Assembly: GCF_016756615.1 (NCBI RefSeq)
Contig: NZ_AP023262.1
Span: 1,610,501 to 1,674,500, forward strand
DNA length: 64,000 nt
Direction of reading: 5' to 3'
Source: Mesorhizobium sp. L-8-3
GTDB taxonomy: Bacteria > Pseudomonadota > Alphaproteobacteria > Rhizobiales > Rhizobiaceae
The stretch's first letter is position 1, and every line of letters begins with the position of its first letter. The translations under genes were made by a program, and so were the position numbers. The notes under the pieces were generated by a model. It was not told the DNA's origin. It made no database searches and worked only from the letters and a program-made list of their open reading frames with translations. Shown here one piece after another: positions 54,985 to 63,768 of this stretch.

Positions 54985-55457
54985 TGACCAAGCGATCCGT
55001 CCATCCCGCCACCATCGTGCTCGAACGCGCCTACGAGGCTTCGCCGGAGCGGGTCTTCGCGGCGTGGTCCACGCCGGAGGCGCTTCTGCGCTGGGGATCG
55101 CCCGGCGACGACTGGGAGATGAGCTACGAGCGGTTCGAGTTCCGGGAAGGCGGAGGCGATCTCTGCCGCTTCGGCCCGAAGGGCGGCGAAGTCTATGTCA
55201 ACGAGACCCGCTATTTCGACATCGTACCCAACGAACGCATCGTTTCGGCCGGTTCGATGTCGTCGGCGGGCAAACGCCTCTTCGCCGGCATGCTGACCGT
55301 GGAGTTCCACCCCTCCGGCTCCGGTTGCCGGATGGTGATGACCGAGCAGGGCGTGTTCCTCGACGGCTACGACCGGCCGGAGAACCATGAAGCGGGTTGG
55401 AACCACATGCTCGACCAGCTCGGCGACGAGCTGAAGCGCGGCCGCGCAGCCGCCTGA
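54981..55457 (+). CDS. SRPBCC (AHSA1-type) protein 1
   Basis: 158 residues of the START-like fold: ATIVLERAYEASPERVFAAWSTPEALLRWG, EFREGGGDLCRF, YFDIVPNERIVSAGSM and ENHEAGWNHMLDQLGDEL (landmark pieces). Likely binds a small hydrophobic ligand. Coupled to the ArsR gene by overlapping codons. A paralogue follows 18 bp downstream. Confidence 0.9.
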   Translation: MMTKRSVHPATIVLERAYEASPERVFAAWSTPEALLRWGSPGDDWEMSYERFEFREGGGDLCRFGPKGGEVYVNETRYFDIVPNERIVSAGSMSSAGKRLFAGMLTVEFHPSGSGCRMVMTEQGVFLDGYDRPENHEAGWNHMLDQLGDELKRGRAAA

Positions 55458-55475
55458 GCCACAGGGAGAAAGCAA

Positions 55476-55955
55476 ATGACCGAACTCGCCAAGCCTCCCG
55501 TCAACCACGCCACGCTCGTCATCGAACGCGGCTACGAGGCGTCGCCCGCCCGCCTGTTCGCGGCATTTGCGAATCCTGTCGCCCGCATGCGCTGGGGCGT
55601 GCCGTCGAGCAATGTCGAGCTCGTCTACGACGAGGCGGATTTCCGCGTGGGCGGGCTGGACCGCAGCCGATGCGGCCCGCGCGGCAATCTGATCTATCAC
55701 GTCGAGGCGCGTTACCACGACATCATCCCGGGACAACGCATCGTCTACTCGGAAGTCGTCCGCCAGGGAGAGTATCCGCTGTCCTTCGCGCTGATCACAG
55801 TCGACTTCGAGGCGACGGCAGGCGGCAGCCGGCTGGTCCTCACCGACCAGGTGGCCGCCTATGGCGGCGCAAGCATGGTCGACGGCCACAGGGCAGGCCT
55901 CGAAGGCGCCCTCGACAACCTCACCCTGGAGCTCGAACGCGACGTGGCGGCCTGA
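55476..55955 (+). CDS. SRPBCC (AHSA1-type) protein 2
   Basis: 159 residues, a tandem paralogue of the preceding gene (HATLVIERGYEASPARLFAAF, DEADFRVGGLDRSR, YHDIIPGQRIVYSEVVRQG). The pair probably arose by duplication and diverged. Role presumably related to the ArsR-controlled stress response. GGGAG precedes the ATG. Confidence 0.9.
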   Translation: MTELAKPPVNHATLVIERGYEASPARLFAAFANPVARMRWGVPSSNVELVYDEADFRVGGLDRSRCGPRGNLIYHVEARYHDIIPGQRIVYSEVVRQGEYPLSFALITVDFEATAGGSRLVLTDQVAAYGGASMVDGHRAGLEGALDNLTLELERDVAA

Positions 55956-56006
55956 TCGCCGCGATGCGATCGGCGACGATCGAACAAACGAAGGAAGGAG
56001 AATGTC

Positions 56007-56753
56007 ATGACGTTGCCCGATATCGTTTCCCGCGAAGAATGGCTGGCCGCACGCAAGGCCCTGCTCGCCAAGGAAAAGGAGATGACGCGCGCCCGCGACG
56101 CGCTCAATGTCGAGCGCCGCATGCTGCCGATGGTCAGGATCGAAAAGGACTATGTCTTCGAAGGCTCCGCCGGCAAGGCCTCCCTTCTCGACCTGTTCGA
56201 AGGCCGGCGCCAGCTGATCCTCGGCCATTTCATGTTCGATCCGCGCTGGGAAAACGGCTGCCCCGGCTGTTCGGCCGGCGCGGACGAGATTTCGGACGGG
56301 CTGCTGGCGCATCTTCACAAGCGCGATACGACCTATGCCGCCGTCTCGCGCGCGCCGATCGCCAAGATCGAAGCCTACAAGGCAAAGAAGGGCTGGACCT
56401 TCCCCTGGTACTCGTCCTTCGGCAGCGACTTCAATTACGACTTCGACGTCACCATCGACGAGCGCGTGAAGCCGGCGGTCTACAACTACAAGACCAGAAA
56501 GCAGCACGAGGCTGCCGGAACCGGATATTATTTCGAGGGCGAGCCACCCCTCGAACAGCCCGGCACCAGCATCTTCCTGCGCGACGGCGACACGATCTAT
56601 CACACCTATTCCACCTTCGGACGCGGCGCGGAGATGTTTGGAGGCTCCTACTACTGGCTGGATTTGACCGCGCTCGGGCGCCAGGAGCAATGGGAAGAGC
56701 CGAAGGGTCGCGCCGACCTGGTGCGAGAGGCCTCGCCGACTTTCGAGAATTGA
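56007..56753 (+). CDS. DUF899 family thioredoxin-like protein
   Basis: 248 residues. The family core REEWLAARKALLAKEKEMTRARDAL, RRMLPMVRIEKDYVFEG, LILGHFMFDPRWENGCPGCSAGADEI and the closing FGGSYYWLDLTALGRQEQWE are intact (landmark pieces). Redox role suspected because of the CPGC motif. In many bacteria it accompanies ArsR-SRPBCC genes, as here. Confidence 0.93.
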   Translation: MTLPDIVSREEWLAARKALLAKEKEMTRARDALNVERRMLPMVRIEKDYVFEGSAGKASLLDLFEGRRQLILGHFMFDPRWENGCPGCSAGADEISDGLLAHLHKRDTTYAAVSRAPIAKIEAYKAKKGWTFPWYSSFGSDFNYDFDVTIDERVKPAVYNYKTRKQHEAAGTGYYFEGEPPLEQPGTSIFLRDGDTIYHTYSTFGRGAEMFGGSYYWLDLTALGRQEQWEEPKGRADLVREASPTFEN

Positions 56754-56773
56754 ACGCGTACCGGGAGGAAAGC

Positions 56774-57382
56774 ATGAAACTCTACCAAAGCATCGGCCCG
56801 AATTCCTATCGCGTGCGCATCTTCATGGCCGAGAAGGGCATAGAGCTGCCCTCCGTTCAGATCGACTTCGCCAGGATGGAGCACAAGGCTCCGGAGTTCC
56901 TGAAGCTGAATTCGCTCGGCCAGGTTCCCGTGCTCGAGCTCGACGACGGCACCGTCATCACCGAGAGCATCGCCATCTGCCGATACCTCGAAGCGCTCCA
57001 CCCTGAGCCGCCGCTGTTCGGCGCCGATGCGGTCAGCCAGGGAAAAATAGAAATGTGGAACAGACGCATGGAGCAGGAGGTGTTCGCGACCATCGGCAAT
57101 GTCGCCCTCCACACCGACCCGTTTTTCAAGGAACGCTTGACCCAGGTGCCGGCCTTTGCCGAGGCTCAACGGGCTGACGTACCTCGCAAATGGGCCTGGC
57201 TCGACCGTGAGCTGGCCGACGGCCGGCCCTACATCGCCGGCGACGCCTTCTCGACCGCCGACATCATCGGCATGGTCGCGTCATGGCTCGGCGACGTGTT
57301 CGGAATGGTCATTCCTGATGGCCTCGACAATGTGGGCGCCTGGGACCGGCGGATGCGAGCGCGGCCGAGCTGGAACGCGTAG
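56774..57382 (+). CDS. Glutathione S-transferase
   Basis: 202 residues. N-terminal KLYQSIGPNSYRVRIFMAEKG, LNSLGQVPVLELDDGTVITESIAICRYLE, and a helical C-domain with GRPYIAGDAFSTADIIGMV. Ribosome binding site GGAGGAAAG. It closes the stress/detoxification operon. Different branch from the GST at 53954. Confidence 0.93.
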   Translation: MKLYQSIGPNSYRVRIFMAEKGIELPSVQIDFARMEHKAPEFLKLNSLGQVPVLELDDGTVITESIAICRYLEALHPEPPLFGADAVSQGKIEMWNRRMEQEVFATIGNVALHTDPFFKERLTQVPAFAEAQRADVPRKWAWLDRELADGRPYIAGDAFSTADIIGMVASWLGDVFGMVIPDGLDNVGAWDRRMRARPSWNA

Positions 57383-57558
57383 CCCTCAGCTGATGGAGGC
57401 GACAGGGCGGGACGGTTCCGCCCCCGTCGATGGCGCGCTGCAGCAGTGTTTCCCGCCGTTGATGGAGGCGAGCATCTCAGCGAGGTGCCATTTGTCGGCA
57501 ATGAACCTCTGGATCCGCGGCGGGTGTGACGAGGGTATTCTCGTCCGGGAACGGCGGT

Positions 57559-57594
57559 GGCCCCGCGCCATGCGATTTCCTCATGGCGGGGGCC
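57559..57594. terminator. Hairpin between convergent GST and hydrolase genes
   Basis: GGCCCCGCGCCATG and CATGGCGGGGGCC (with a small internal bulge) enclose a 9-nt loop in the 219-bp gap between two genes that face each other. A likely bidirectional terminator without a strong T-run. Confidence 0.6.
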
Positions 57595-57601
57595 GCTGCG
57601 C

Positions 57602-58438
57602 TTAGCCCATGCGCTTCAATGCGTCAGCGAAATAGGGCCGGAAGGCCTGCGGGTGCTCGGACATCGGAAAATGCCCCAGCTCCGGCATGATCGTCAGTGT
57701 CGCACCGGCAATGGCATCAGCGGTGCGTCGCGCATCATGCGGCGTGCAGGTAAGGTCATAAGCCCCGACCAGCAGATGCACCGGCGTGCCGCTGGTGTCG
57801 ATCAGATGCAGGCGCTCGATCAGGCTTGGGTCCTGCGTGTAGAAGGACAGGTCGCCGCGGAACACGCCGGGCCCAGACTGCATGAACATCCATAGTGTGG
57901 CCCAGCGGTTCTGGGCCGGTGCGTGCGGGGTGATGTTGGCCGAGACGAGGGCCGCTCCCATCTCGCCGCCATGGGCGTCAGGCCGATGGAACCAGTCGAT
58001 ATCGTACCAGGCGGGCTGGAAATCCGAGGCCTCGATGGCGATGAAGCCCGAGAAGCGCTCGGGGCGAAGTGCTGCGATCTGAAGCGCGATGCGCCCGCCC
58101 ATCGAACAGCCGGCGAGGATAGGCTTGTCCAGCGAAAGGGCATCGGCCACCGCCAGCACGGTTTCGATATAGGATTCGGTGGTCAGCAGATATTCTTCCG
58201 TCTCGAAACCTTGCGGAGGCAGCGACTTGCCATGCCACGGCATGTCGAAGGCGATGAAGCGGTGCGAGCCGGTCAGGTCGGCATCGTTGAGGATATGCTG
58301 CCACTGGCGGGTGTCGGCGCCAGCCGTGTGCAGGCACAGAACCGGGCGGCCTTCGCCGGCCATCTCGACATAGATGCGCTGGGCGCGTCCGGCGACGGTG
58401 ACATTGATATAGCGTCCGGTGATCGGTTCGAACCTCAT
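57602..58438 (-). CDS. Alpha/beta hydrolase, aromatic-degradation type
   Basis: 278 residues. Nucleophile elbow GCSMGG (Ser112), oxyanion strand VLCLHTAGADTRQWQHIL and catalytic His in LGHFPMSEHP. It belongs to the C-C bond or ester hydrolases related to meta-cleavage hydrolases and enol-lactone hydrolases. It is co-transcribed with the SCP2-like gene (four-base overlap) and opens the ring-cleavage cluster. Confidence 0.85.
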   Translation of the reverse strand: MRFEPITGRYINVTVAGRAQRIYVEMAGEGRPVLCLHTAGADTRQWQHILNDADLTGSHRFIAFDMPWHGKSLPPQGFETEEYLLTTESYIETVLAVADALSLDKPILAGCSMGGRIALQIAALRPERFSGFIAIEASDFQPAWYDIDWFHRPDAHGGEMGAALVSANITPHAPAQNRWATLWMFMQSGPGVFRGDLSFYTQDPSLIERLHLIDTSGTPVHLLVGAYDLTCTPHDARRTADAIAGATLTIMPELGHFPMSEHPQAFRPYFADALKRMG

Positions 58439-58821
58439 GCCGGTCGTTCCTCATTGCCTTGAAGGCGGCCAAGCGCCATGAATTCCTTGAAGAAGCGCAG
58501 GTTCTTCACCAGCGTCAGGATGTCCCCGTCGATACGGCCGCGCCCGATCTTCACCAGCCCGAAAATGTCGTGGAACCCGGGTTTGGGGAGCGGTTCCCAG
58601 AAAGCTTCAAGTGCCGCCCTGTCGGTGCGCAACGCAAAGCGCCACGGCGTCCTGGTCGAGGGGCCAGGCGTGACCGACACCAGGCGCCCGTCGCGGAATT
58701 CAAGATAGAACGACTGGTCTTCGACCTCGATGAGGACGGTTTCGCAAAAGAGCCTTCCGAGGCGAAGGAGATGCGGCGTGGCGTTAAGCCGCTGCTGCAT
58801 CGTCAACAGGGTTTCCAGCAT
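58435..58821 (-). CDS. SCP2/sterol-carrier-like small protein
   Basis: 128 residues with an SCP2-like pattern: SFYLEFRDGRLVSVTPG, LRTDRAALEAFW, and a C-terminal LVKNLRFFKEFMALGR. SCP2 folds bind hydrophobic molecules. It is coupled to the hydrolase through overlapping stop and start codons. Perhaps it presents the aromatic or acyl intermediate, but this is an inference. Confidence 0.75.
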   Translation of the reverse strand: MLETLLTMQQRLNATPHLLRLGRLFCETVLIEVEDQSFYLEFRDGRLVSVTPGPSTRTPWRFALRTDRAALEAFWEPLPKPGFHDIFGLVKIGRGRIDGDILTLVKNLRFFKEFMALGRLQGNEERPA

Positions 58822-58835
58822 GTGTCTTTATCCTC

Positions 58836-58867
58836 CGGCCGGCATCGACCTCGGCCGGCATCGACCT
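58836..58867. repeat. Exact 16-bp tandem duplication
   Basis: CGGCCGGCATCGACCT occurs at 58836-58851 and again at 58852-58867. It lies 15 bp 5' of the SCP2-like gene start in the divergent promoter region, so it could change spacing of promoter elements. Confidence 0.95.
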
Positions 58868-59078
58868 CTCCGAGGCGACGCGGCATCATCCCATCAAGGA
58901 CAGGGAGCCTCCCTTGGCAATGCCGGCCGGGGTATGCCCTCATACCGCCAGGAGAAAGGGCAAAGAGGGGTATCGAGCGATACCGGCCGGGGCATTGGCG
59001 AGGCCGCGCGGGGCGTGGATAGTCGGGACAGTTCAGGGAGCAGGGAAAGCTCCCGATGGCATACCCGGGAGGAAAGGC

Positions 59079-59954
59079 ATGCGCAACGTAACCATCGAAA
59101 ACGTCACCGACGCCGTGATCGGGTCGCTGGGCCGGCACGGCGAAATCTCGCCGCGCCAGCGCGAGATCATGGCATCTCTGCTCAGGCATCTGCACGGCTT
59201 CTGCCGTGATGTGAAGCTGCAGCACCACGAGTTCCTGCAGGCCTGCGACTTCCTGGCCCGTGCGGGCAAGGTCTGCGACGACAAGCGGCAGGAGTTCATC
59301 CTTCTGGGTGACATCCTCGGCGTCGAGGTGCTGGTCGACATGCTCTCCAACCCGATCGACGGCAGTGAGAGCGAGTCCACCGTGCTCGGGCCGTTCTATC
59401 GCGAAAATCCGCCGGTCCTGCCCAAGGGAGCGTCGACCGTACAAAAGCATTTCGACGACGAAGAAAGCGTTCTGGTCGAGGGCTATGTGCGCGACACTGA
59501 TGGCAAGCCGCTGGCCGGCGTCACGCTCGACATCTGGGAGGACGCGCCGAACGGCCTTTACGAGAACCACGATCCCGACCAGCCCGAATACAATCTGCGT
59601 GGCCGCTTCGAGACGGACGAGGATGGCCATTTCGCGCTGGGCGCGGTGCGGCCGGTTCCCTATCCGATCCCGGACAACGAGACGGCGGGCGAACTGATCC
59701 GCTACATGGGCCACCATCCCAACCGACCGGGGCACCTTCACTTCATCCTCGCCAAGGACGGATACCGCACACTGGTCAGCCAGATATTCGACGCCGACAG
59801 CCCGTGGCTGGACGAGGACTCGGTGTTCGCGGTGAAGAACAGCCTTGTCGCCAGGTTCGAGCCCGGCCGGCCCGGCGACGATACCGATCTCCACGTCCGC
59901 TTCGACTTCACGCTGAAGCCGCAGGCGGAAGAGAAGATGCTCGCGGCCGAATAG
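59079..59954 (+). CDS. Intradiol ring-cleavage dioxygenase (hydroxyquinol/catechol 1,2-dioxygenase type)
   Basis: 291 residues. Fe(III) ligands align to Tyr161 (NGLYENHD), Tyr195 (PVPYPIPDN), His219 and His221 (RPGHLHF). The N-terminal helical dimer domain is present. PVPYPIPDN and RPGHLHF favour the hydroxyquinol 1,2-dioxygenase subtype, although catechol cannot be excluded. It cleaves between two hydroxyls to give a muconate or maleylacetate. Start ATG 59079, SD GGAGGAAAG. Followed by a terminator and a LysR gene. Confidence 0.88.
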   Translation: MRNVTIENVTDAVIGSLGRHGEISPRQREIMASLLRHLHGFCRDVKLQHHEFLQACDFLARAGKVCDDKRQEFILLGDILGVEVLVDMLSNPIDGSESESTVLGPFYRENPPVLPKGASTVQKHFDDEESVLVEGYVRDTDGKPLAGVTLDIWEDAPNGLYENHDPDQPEYNLRGRFETDEDGHFALGAVRPVPYPIPDNETAGELIRYMGHHPNRPGHLHFILAKDGYRTLVSQIFDADSPWLDEDSVFAVKNSLVARFEPGRPGDDTDLHVRFDFTLKPQAEEKMLAAE

Positions 59955-59976
59955 ACTTCATCTCCCAAGCAATGAT

Positions 59977-60004
59977 GCCGCGCCCTCCGGGGCGCGGCTT
60001 TTTC
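59977..60004 (+). terminator. Intrinsic terminator after the dioxygenase gene
   Basis: GCCGCGCCC-TCC-GGGGCGCGGC followed by TTTTTC. Good stem and T-run 23 bp after the stop codon. Confidence 0.9.
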
Positions 60005-60167
60005 GTGTGCGCCAGTCACGGCGCGCAGAGCCGCGACTGGCCGCCGTCCGGGCCGCTGTGTGGCTGGGGCGACGCCGCAAGGCCCCCTTACCCGATCGTT
60101 GCCTGTCATGAGCGCGGCGCTTGCCATATGGGTGGCCCTTCGTCAGCTTGGAGCCGGGAGGACGCCG

Positions 60168-61055
60168 ATGAACCTGAAGCAGATCGAATATTTCATCGCC
60201 CTTGCCGAGGAGCTGCATTTCGGCCGCGCCGCCGAGCGGCTCGGCATGGCGCAGCCGCCGCTTTCACGCCAGATCCAGCAGATCGAGAGTGATCTCGGTG
60301 CCCAACTCATCAATCGCGGCCGCAATGCCATTTCGCTCACCCAGGCCGGCGAACGCTTCTATGAGCGCGCCTCGGCCCTGGTGGCGGAACTGAACGACAT
60401 CAGGCTGGAGATCCGGCGCATCGGGCAGGGGGCCGAGGGGCGGCTGCGCATCGGTTTCGTAGGCTCCGCCACCTACGGCATGCTGCCGACCATCCTGAAG
60501 TCCTTCCGGGCTTCATACCCGGAGGTGAACCTGTCGCTGGCGCCGATGAACAATGCACAGCTCCAGCGCTCGCTGGTCCGGCGCGACATCGACATCGCCA
60601 TTGCACGGCCGGCCTTGAACGACAGCGAGATCGTCACCCGTAAGCTTATGGAAGAGCCACTCGTGCTGGCAGCACCGGACGCGTTGATCACGACGCCCGG
60701 ACCGGTGTCGCTGCCCGATCTCGGCCAGCCGGCCTACATCCTCTATCCCGAATATCCGCGCCCTTCATTTGCCGATATCGTCATTGCCGCCTGCGAGAGC
60801 GTGGGCGCGGACACGGCACGGCGGGTCTTCACCATGGATTTCCAGACGGCCATCGCGCTGGTGTCGGTGGGCGAAGGGGTTGCGCTGGTGCCCGCTTCGG
60901 TGGGCACTACCCAGCGCAACGGCGTGCGCTATCACGAGATCGCGGGGCTGACCGTGCGGACCGGAATTTCCGTCAATCACCGCGTCGACGAGCAGGGCAT
61001 CCACGTCCACAATTTCGTGACGCTGGCGCAGAAAGTGGCGCGCAAGGTCGTCTGA
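60168..61055 (+). CDS. LysR-family regulator of the ring-cleavage cluster (1)
   Basis: 295 residues, BenM/CatR-like. Winged helix MNLKQIEYFIALAEELHFGRAAERLGMAQPPLSRQIQQIE (landmark MNLKQIEYF and AQPPLSRQIQQIE) and effector domain RIGFVGSATYGMLPTIL. Sits between the dioxygenase and the convergent muconate cycloisomerase gene. GGGAGG precedes the ATG at 60168. Confidence 0.93.
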   Translation: MNLKQIEYFIALAEELHFGRAAERLGMAQPPLSRQIQQIESDLGAQLINRGRNAISLTQAGERFYERASALVAELNDIRLEIRRIGQGAEGRLRIGFVGSATYGMLPTILKSFRASYPEVNLSLAPMNNAQLQRSLVRRDIDIAIARPALNDSEIVTRKLMEEPLVLAAPDALITTPGPVSLPDLGQPAYILYPEYPRPSFADIVIAACESVGADTARRVFTMDFQTAIALVSVGEGVALVPASVGTTQRNGVRYHEIAGLTVRTGISVNHRVDEQGIHVHNFVTLAQKVARKVV

Positions 61056-61070
61056 GGAGGCGGCTCGGGA

Positions 61071-62222
61071 TCAGGCGGTGCTGACCGCCATCCGCGAGCT
61101 GGAGCGGTCACGGCGATAGAACCTGATCTTGTCGGGATCGGGAGCAGTGCCGATGCCCGGTCCGTCGGGCACGGTAACGGAAAAGTCGCCATAGCACAGA
61201 GGTTCGGCGAGGATTTCCTCGGTGAGCAGCAGGGGGCCGAACAGTTCCGTCCCCCAGGCCAGTTCCGGCACCGTGGCGAAAAGCTGAACGGCAGCCGCCG
61301 TTCCAAGCCCGCTTTCCAGCATGGTGCCGCCATAGAGCCCGATGCCTGCGGCGCGTGCGATGGCGATGACCTCGGCGGCCGGCATCAGCCCGCCCGACTG
61401 GCAGACCTTGACGGCGAAGACGTCGGCGGCACGCTCAGCGGCTACGCGCATGGCGTCGGCGGGACCCTGGAGCACTTCGTCGGCCATGATGGCGATCTCG
61501 TAGCCGTGGGTGAGCGCGCGCAGACCGTCAAGGCGTTCGCGCGGCACCGGCTGCTCGACCAGCACGCAGCCGATCTCCTGCAAACCCTTCACCCCGTAGC
61601 GGGCCTCGGTCAGGCTCCACGCCTGGTTGACGTCGACGCGGATCGTGCCGCGGTCGCCGACCGCTCGGGCAATCGCCGCGACATGGGCGAGGTCGTCCTT
61701 CACCTTGCGCTTGCCGATCTTCAGCTTGAAATCGCGATGGCGGCGCTCGGAAAGCATACGCTCGGCCTCGGCGATGTCGGTCTCGCTGTTGCCGGAGGCG
61801 AGCGTCCATGCCACGGACAGCCGGTCGTGGATGCGGCCTCCGAAGAGTTGCGCGACCGGAACGCCGAGCCGGCGAGCGAGCCCGTCCCAGAGAGCGGTTT
61901 CCACCGCCGCGCGGGCCGCATGGTTGCCCTTGACCGCCCGCGCCATCAGCCCGAATGCGGCGGAGATGCGGTCGGCATCCTTTCCGAGCAGGACCGGGGC
62001 GATATAGGTGTCGATGGCGAGCTTGATGCTCTCCACACTTTCGGGACCGTAGGACAGGCCGCCGATGGAGGCGCCTTCGCCCCAGCTTTCCGATCCGTCG
62101 GAGAAACGGACATGCACCAGCACAACGGACTGGGTCATCATCGTCGTCATCGACAGCACGTGGCCGCGCACGGTCGGCACGTCGATGATGATGCTTTCGA
62201 TCTGGTCGATGGTGGTGGTCAC
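61071..62222 (-). CDS. Muconate/mandelate-type cycloisomerase
   Basis: 383 residues, enolase superfamily. The active site is complete: Lys166-x-Lys168 (FKLKIG), metal ligands Asp197 (RVDVNQAW), Glu223 (VLVEQP) and Asp248 (IMADEV), and Lys272 (AVKVCQSGG), each one residue below the classic muconate lactonizing enzyme numbering. Converts cis,cis-muconate to muconolactone. Start is GTG at 62222, which gives the N-terminus VTTTIDQIESI. Ends facing the LysR gene at 60168. Confidence 0.9.
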   Translation of the reverse strand: MTTTIDQIESIIIDVPTVRGHVLSMTTMMTQSVVLVHVRFSDGSESWGEGASIGGLSYGPESVESIKLAIDTYIAPVLLGKDADRISAAFGLMARAVKGNHAARAAVETALWDGLARRLGVPVAQLFGGRIHDRLSVAWTLASGNSETDIAEAERMLSERRHRDFKLKIGKRKVKDDLAHVAAIARAVGDRGTIRVDVNQAWSLTEARYGVKGLQEIGCVLVEQPVPRERLDGLRALTHGYEIAIMADEVLQGPADAMRVAAERAADVFAVKVCQSGGLMPAAEVIAIARAAGIGLYGGTMLESGLGTAAAVQLFATVPELAWGTELFGPLLLTEEILAEPLCYGDFSVTVPDGPGIGTAPDPDKIRFYRRDRSSSRMAVSTA

Positions 62223-62319
62223 GTCACGCTCGTTTCTTCGATGCAGTCTCCGGTGGAGTTTTGAGGCGGAGCGGCCAATTGTCCAATACTCGGCAGGTCT
62301 GGCGCGATACCGCACTGCA

Positions 62320-63264
62320 TCATGCCGCCACCTGTCCGTTGGCGACGCTGCGCGCGAAGCAGCGGGCGAAATCAAGGAACTTGAAAACCTGCGGGCTCTG
62401 GTTGTCGCTGCGGGCGCAGATCGACAGGCGGGTGCGGGCCTGTTCGTCGCTCAGATGGCAGAAGCTGACGCCTGGTCGGTGCGCGGCCTCGCAGCATGCC
62501 GGTACGATCGATATGCCTTCGCCCACCGCCACCAGGCTGATTGCGGTCTGGTAGTCCGGCGCCCACACGATTTCCGGCGGCTGAAAGCCGGCTCCGGCGC
62601 ACAGGCTGAGCACCATGTCCGCGAAACAAGGGCGCGGCTTGCGCGGAAAGAGCACGAAAGGCCGATCCTTCAACGCCGCGAGGCGGATGGAGCAGCCAAG
62701 TTCCTTCGCCGCACCTTCATGCACCGCGGCAACAAGCGGCTCCTCGACGAAGAGCTGCTGGCGCAAGGTGGCGTCATCGAGGCTCGGCCGCACCAGCGCC
62801 ACGTCGATAGCGCGGGTGATAAGTTGCTCGTGGGACTCGGCGTTGTTCATGGCGCTGAGCCTGAGGTCCACTTCCGGATAGGCGGAGCGGAAGCGCTTGA
62901 TGAGCGTCGGGAACGGGCCGTGCGTGGCCGAGCCGACGAAGGACACGCGCAGCACGCCGGAACCACCCTTGCCGATCAGTCGCACATCGCGAACGGCGCG
63001 GTCGAGCTGCTCGGCGATATAGCTCGCCCGCGTCTTCAAAAGGTCGCCGGCTTGCGTGAGCGCGATCTGGCTGCGGCTGCGGTCGAAAAGCTGCACATCG
63101 AGGTCGCGTTCGAGTTGCGCGATCATGCGCGACAGCGGCGGCTGGGCGAGGCCCAGCCGGTCGGCGGCGCGGCCGAAATGCAGCTCGCGTGCAACGGCGA
63201 GAAAATAGCGCAGCCGCCTGATATCGAAGGGCTGCGCCGTGTTCGCGCCGTCTTCGGCGCTCAT
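62320..63264 (-). CDS. LysR-family regulator of the ring-cleavage cluster (2)
   Basis: 314 residues, CatR/BenM-like: RRLRYFLAVARELHFGRAADRLGLAQPPLSRMIAQLERD (landmark RRLRYFLAV and LAQPPLSRMI) and RVSFVGSATHGPFPTLI. It is a paralogue of the LysR at 60168. It lies upstream of the cycloisomerase gene and downstream of the flavin reductase gene on the same strand. Confidence 0.93.
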   Translation of the reverse strand: MSAEDGANTAQPFDIRRLRYFLAVARELHFGRAADRLGLAQPPLSRMIAQLERDLDVQLFDRSRSQIALTQAGDLLKTRASYIAEQLDRAVRDVRLIGKGGSGVLRVSFVGSATHGPFPTLIKRFRSAYPEVDLRLSAMNNAESHEQLITRAIDVALVRPSLDDATLRQQLFVEEPLVAAVHEGAAKELGCSIRLAALKDRPFVLFPRKPRPCFADMVLSLCAGAGFQPPEIVWAPDYQTAISLVAVGEGISIVPACCEAAHRPGVSFCHLSDEQARTRLSICARSDNQSPQVFKFLDFARCFARSVANGQVAA

Positions 63265-63280
63265 CGGACCCTCTCCATGA

Positions 63281-63763
63281 TCATGCCACCTCCGGCAGGC
63301 TGGCGAAGCGCCCGCCATGAAAGACGAGCGGCCGCGCCTGCGGGTCGCGGCGCATGGAATGGACATGGCCGATGACGATGACATGGTCGCCGGCCGCCAC
63401 TTCGCTGTGCACGTCGGCCACGAAGATCGAGGCGGCATCGCCGATAACCGGCAGGCCGGCGAGTTCGGCAAAGGGCGCGGGCCCATCGAGGCGGGGTCTG
63501 CCGGCAAAATGCCAGGCGATGTCCTCCATCCCTTCGCGCAGGACGCTGACGGCGAAGGCGCCTGCGGCGCGCAATCTTGGGAGCATTCTGGCCGTGCCGG
63601 CAATGGAGATGGCGATAAGCGGCGGGTCGAGCGAGATCGACATGAAGGCGTTGGCTGTCATGGCATGGTCGCCTTGCCCGCAACGCGTGGAGATGACGGT
63701 GACGCCGGTGCTGAAACCGCCGCAGGCGTTCCGGAATTCGCGAGCGTCGAGAACGGAGGCCAT
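63281..63763 (-). CDS. Flavin reductase family protein
   Basis: 160 residues of the FMN-binding split-barrel type (HpaC-like): ASVLDAREFRNACGGFSTGVTVIST, ANAFMSISLDPPLIAISI, VHSEVAAGDHVIVIGHVHSM (landmark pieces). Supplies reduced flavin to a two-component monooxygenase, here probably outside the window. The start may be GTG 63772 (overlapping the upstream stop) or ATG 63763. Confidence 0.88.
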   Translation of the reverse strand: MASVLDAREFRNACGGFSTGVTVISTRCGQGDHAMTANAFMSISLDPPLIAISIAGTARMLPRLRAAGAFAVSVLREGMEDIAWHFAGRPRLDGPAPFAELAGLPVIGDAASIFVADVHSEVAAGDHVIVIGHVHSMRRDPQARPLVFHGGRFASLPEVA

Positions 63764-63768
63764 CGTGG

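Noticed and set aside
57383-57601. Short frames between the GST and hydrolase genes
   Set aside because: No SD, no family resemblance; the segment carries only a hairpin and GC-rich filler.
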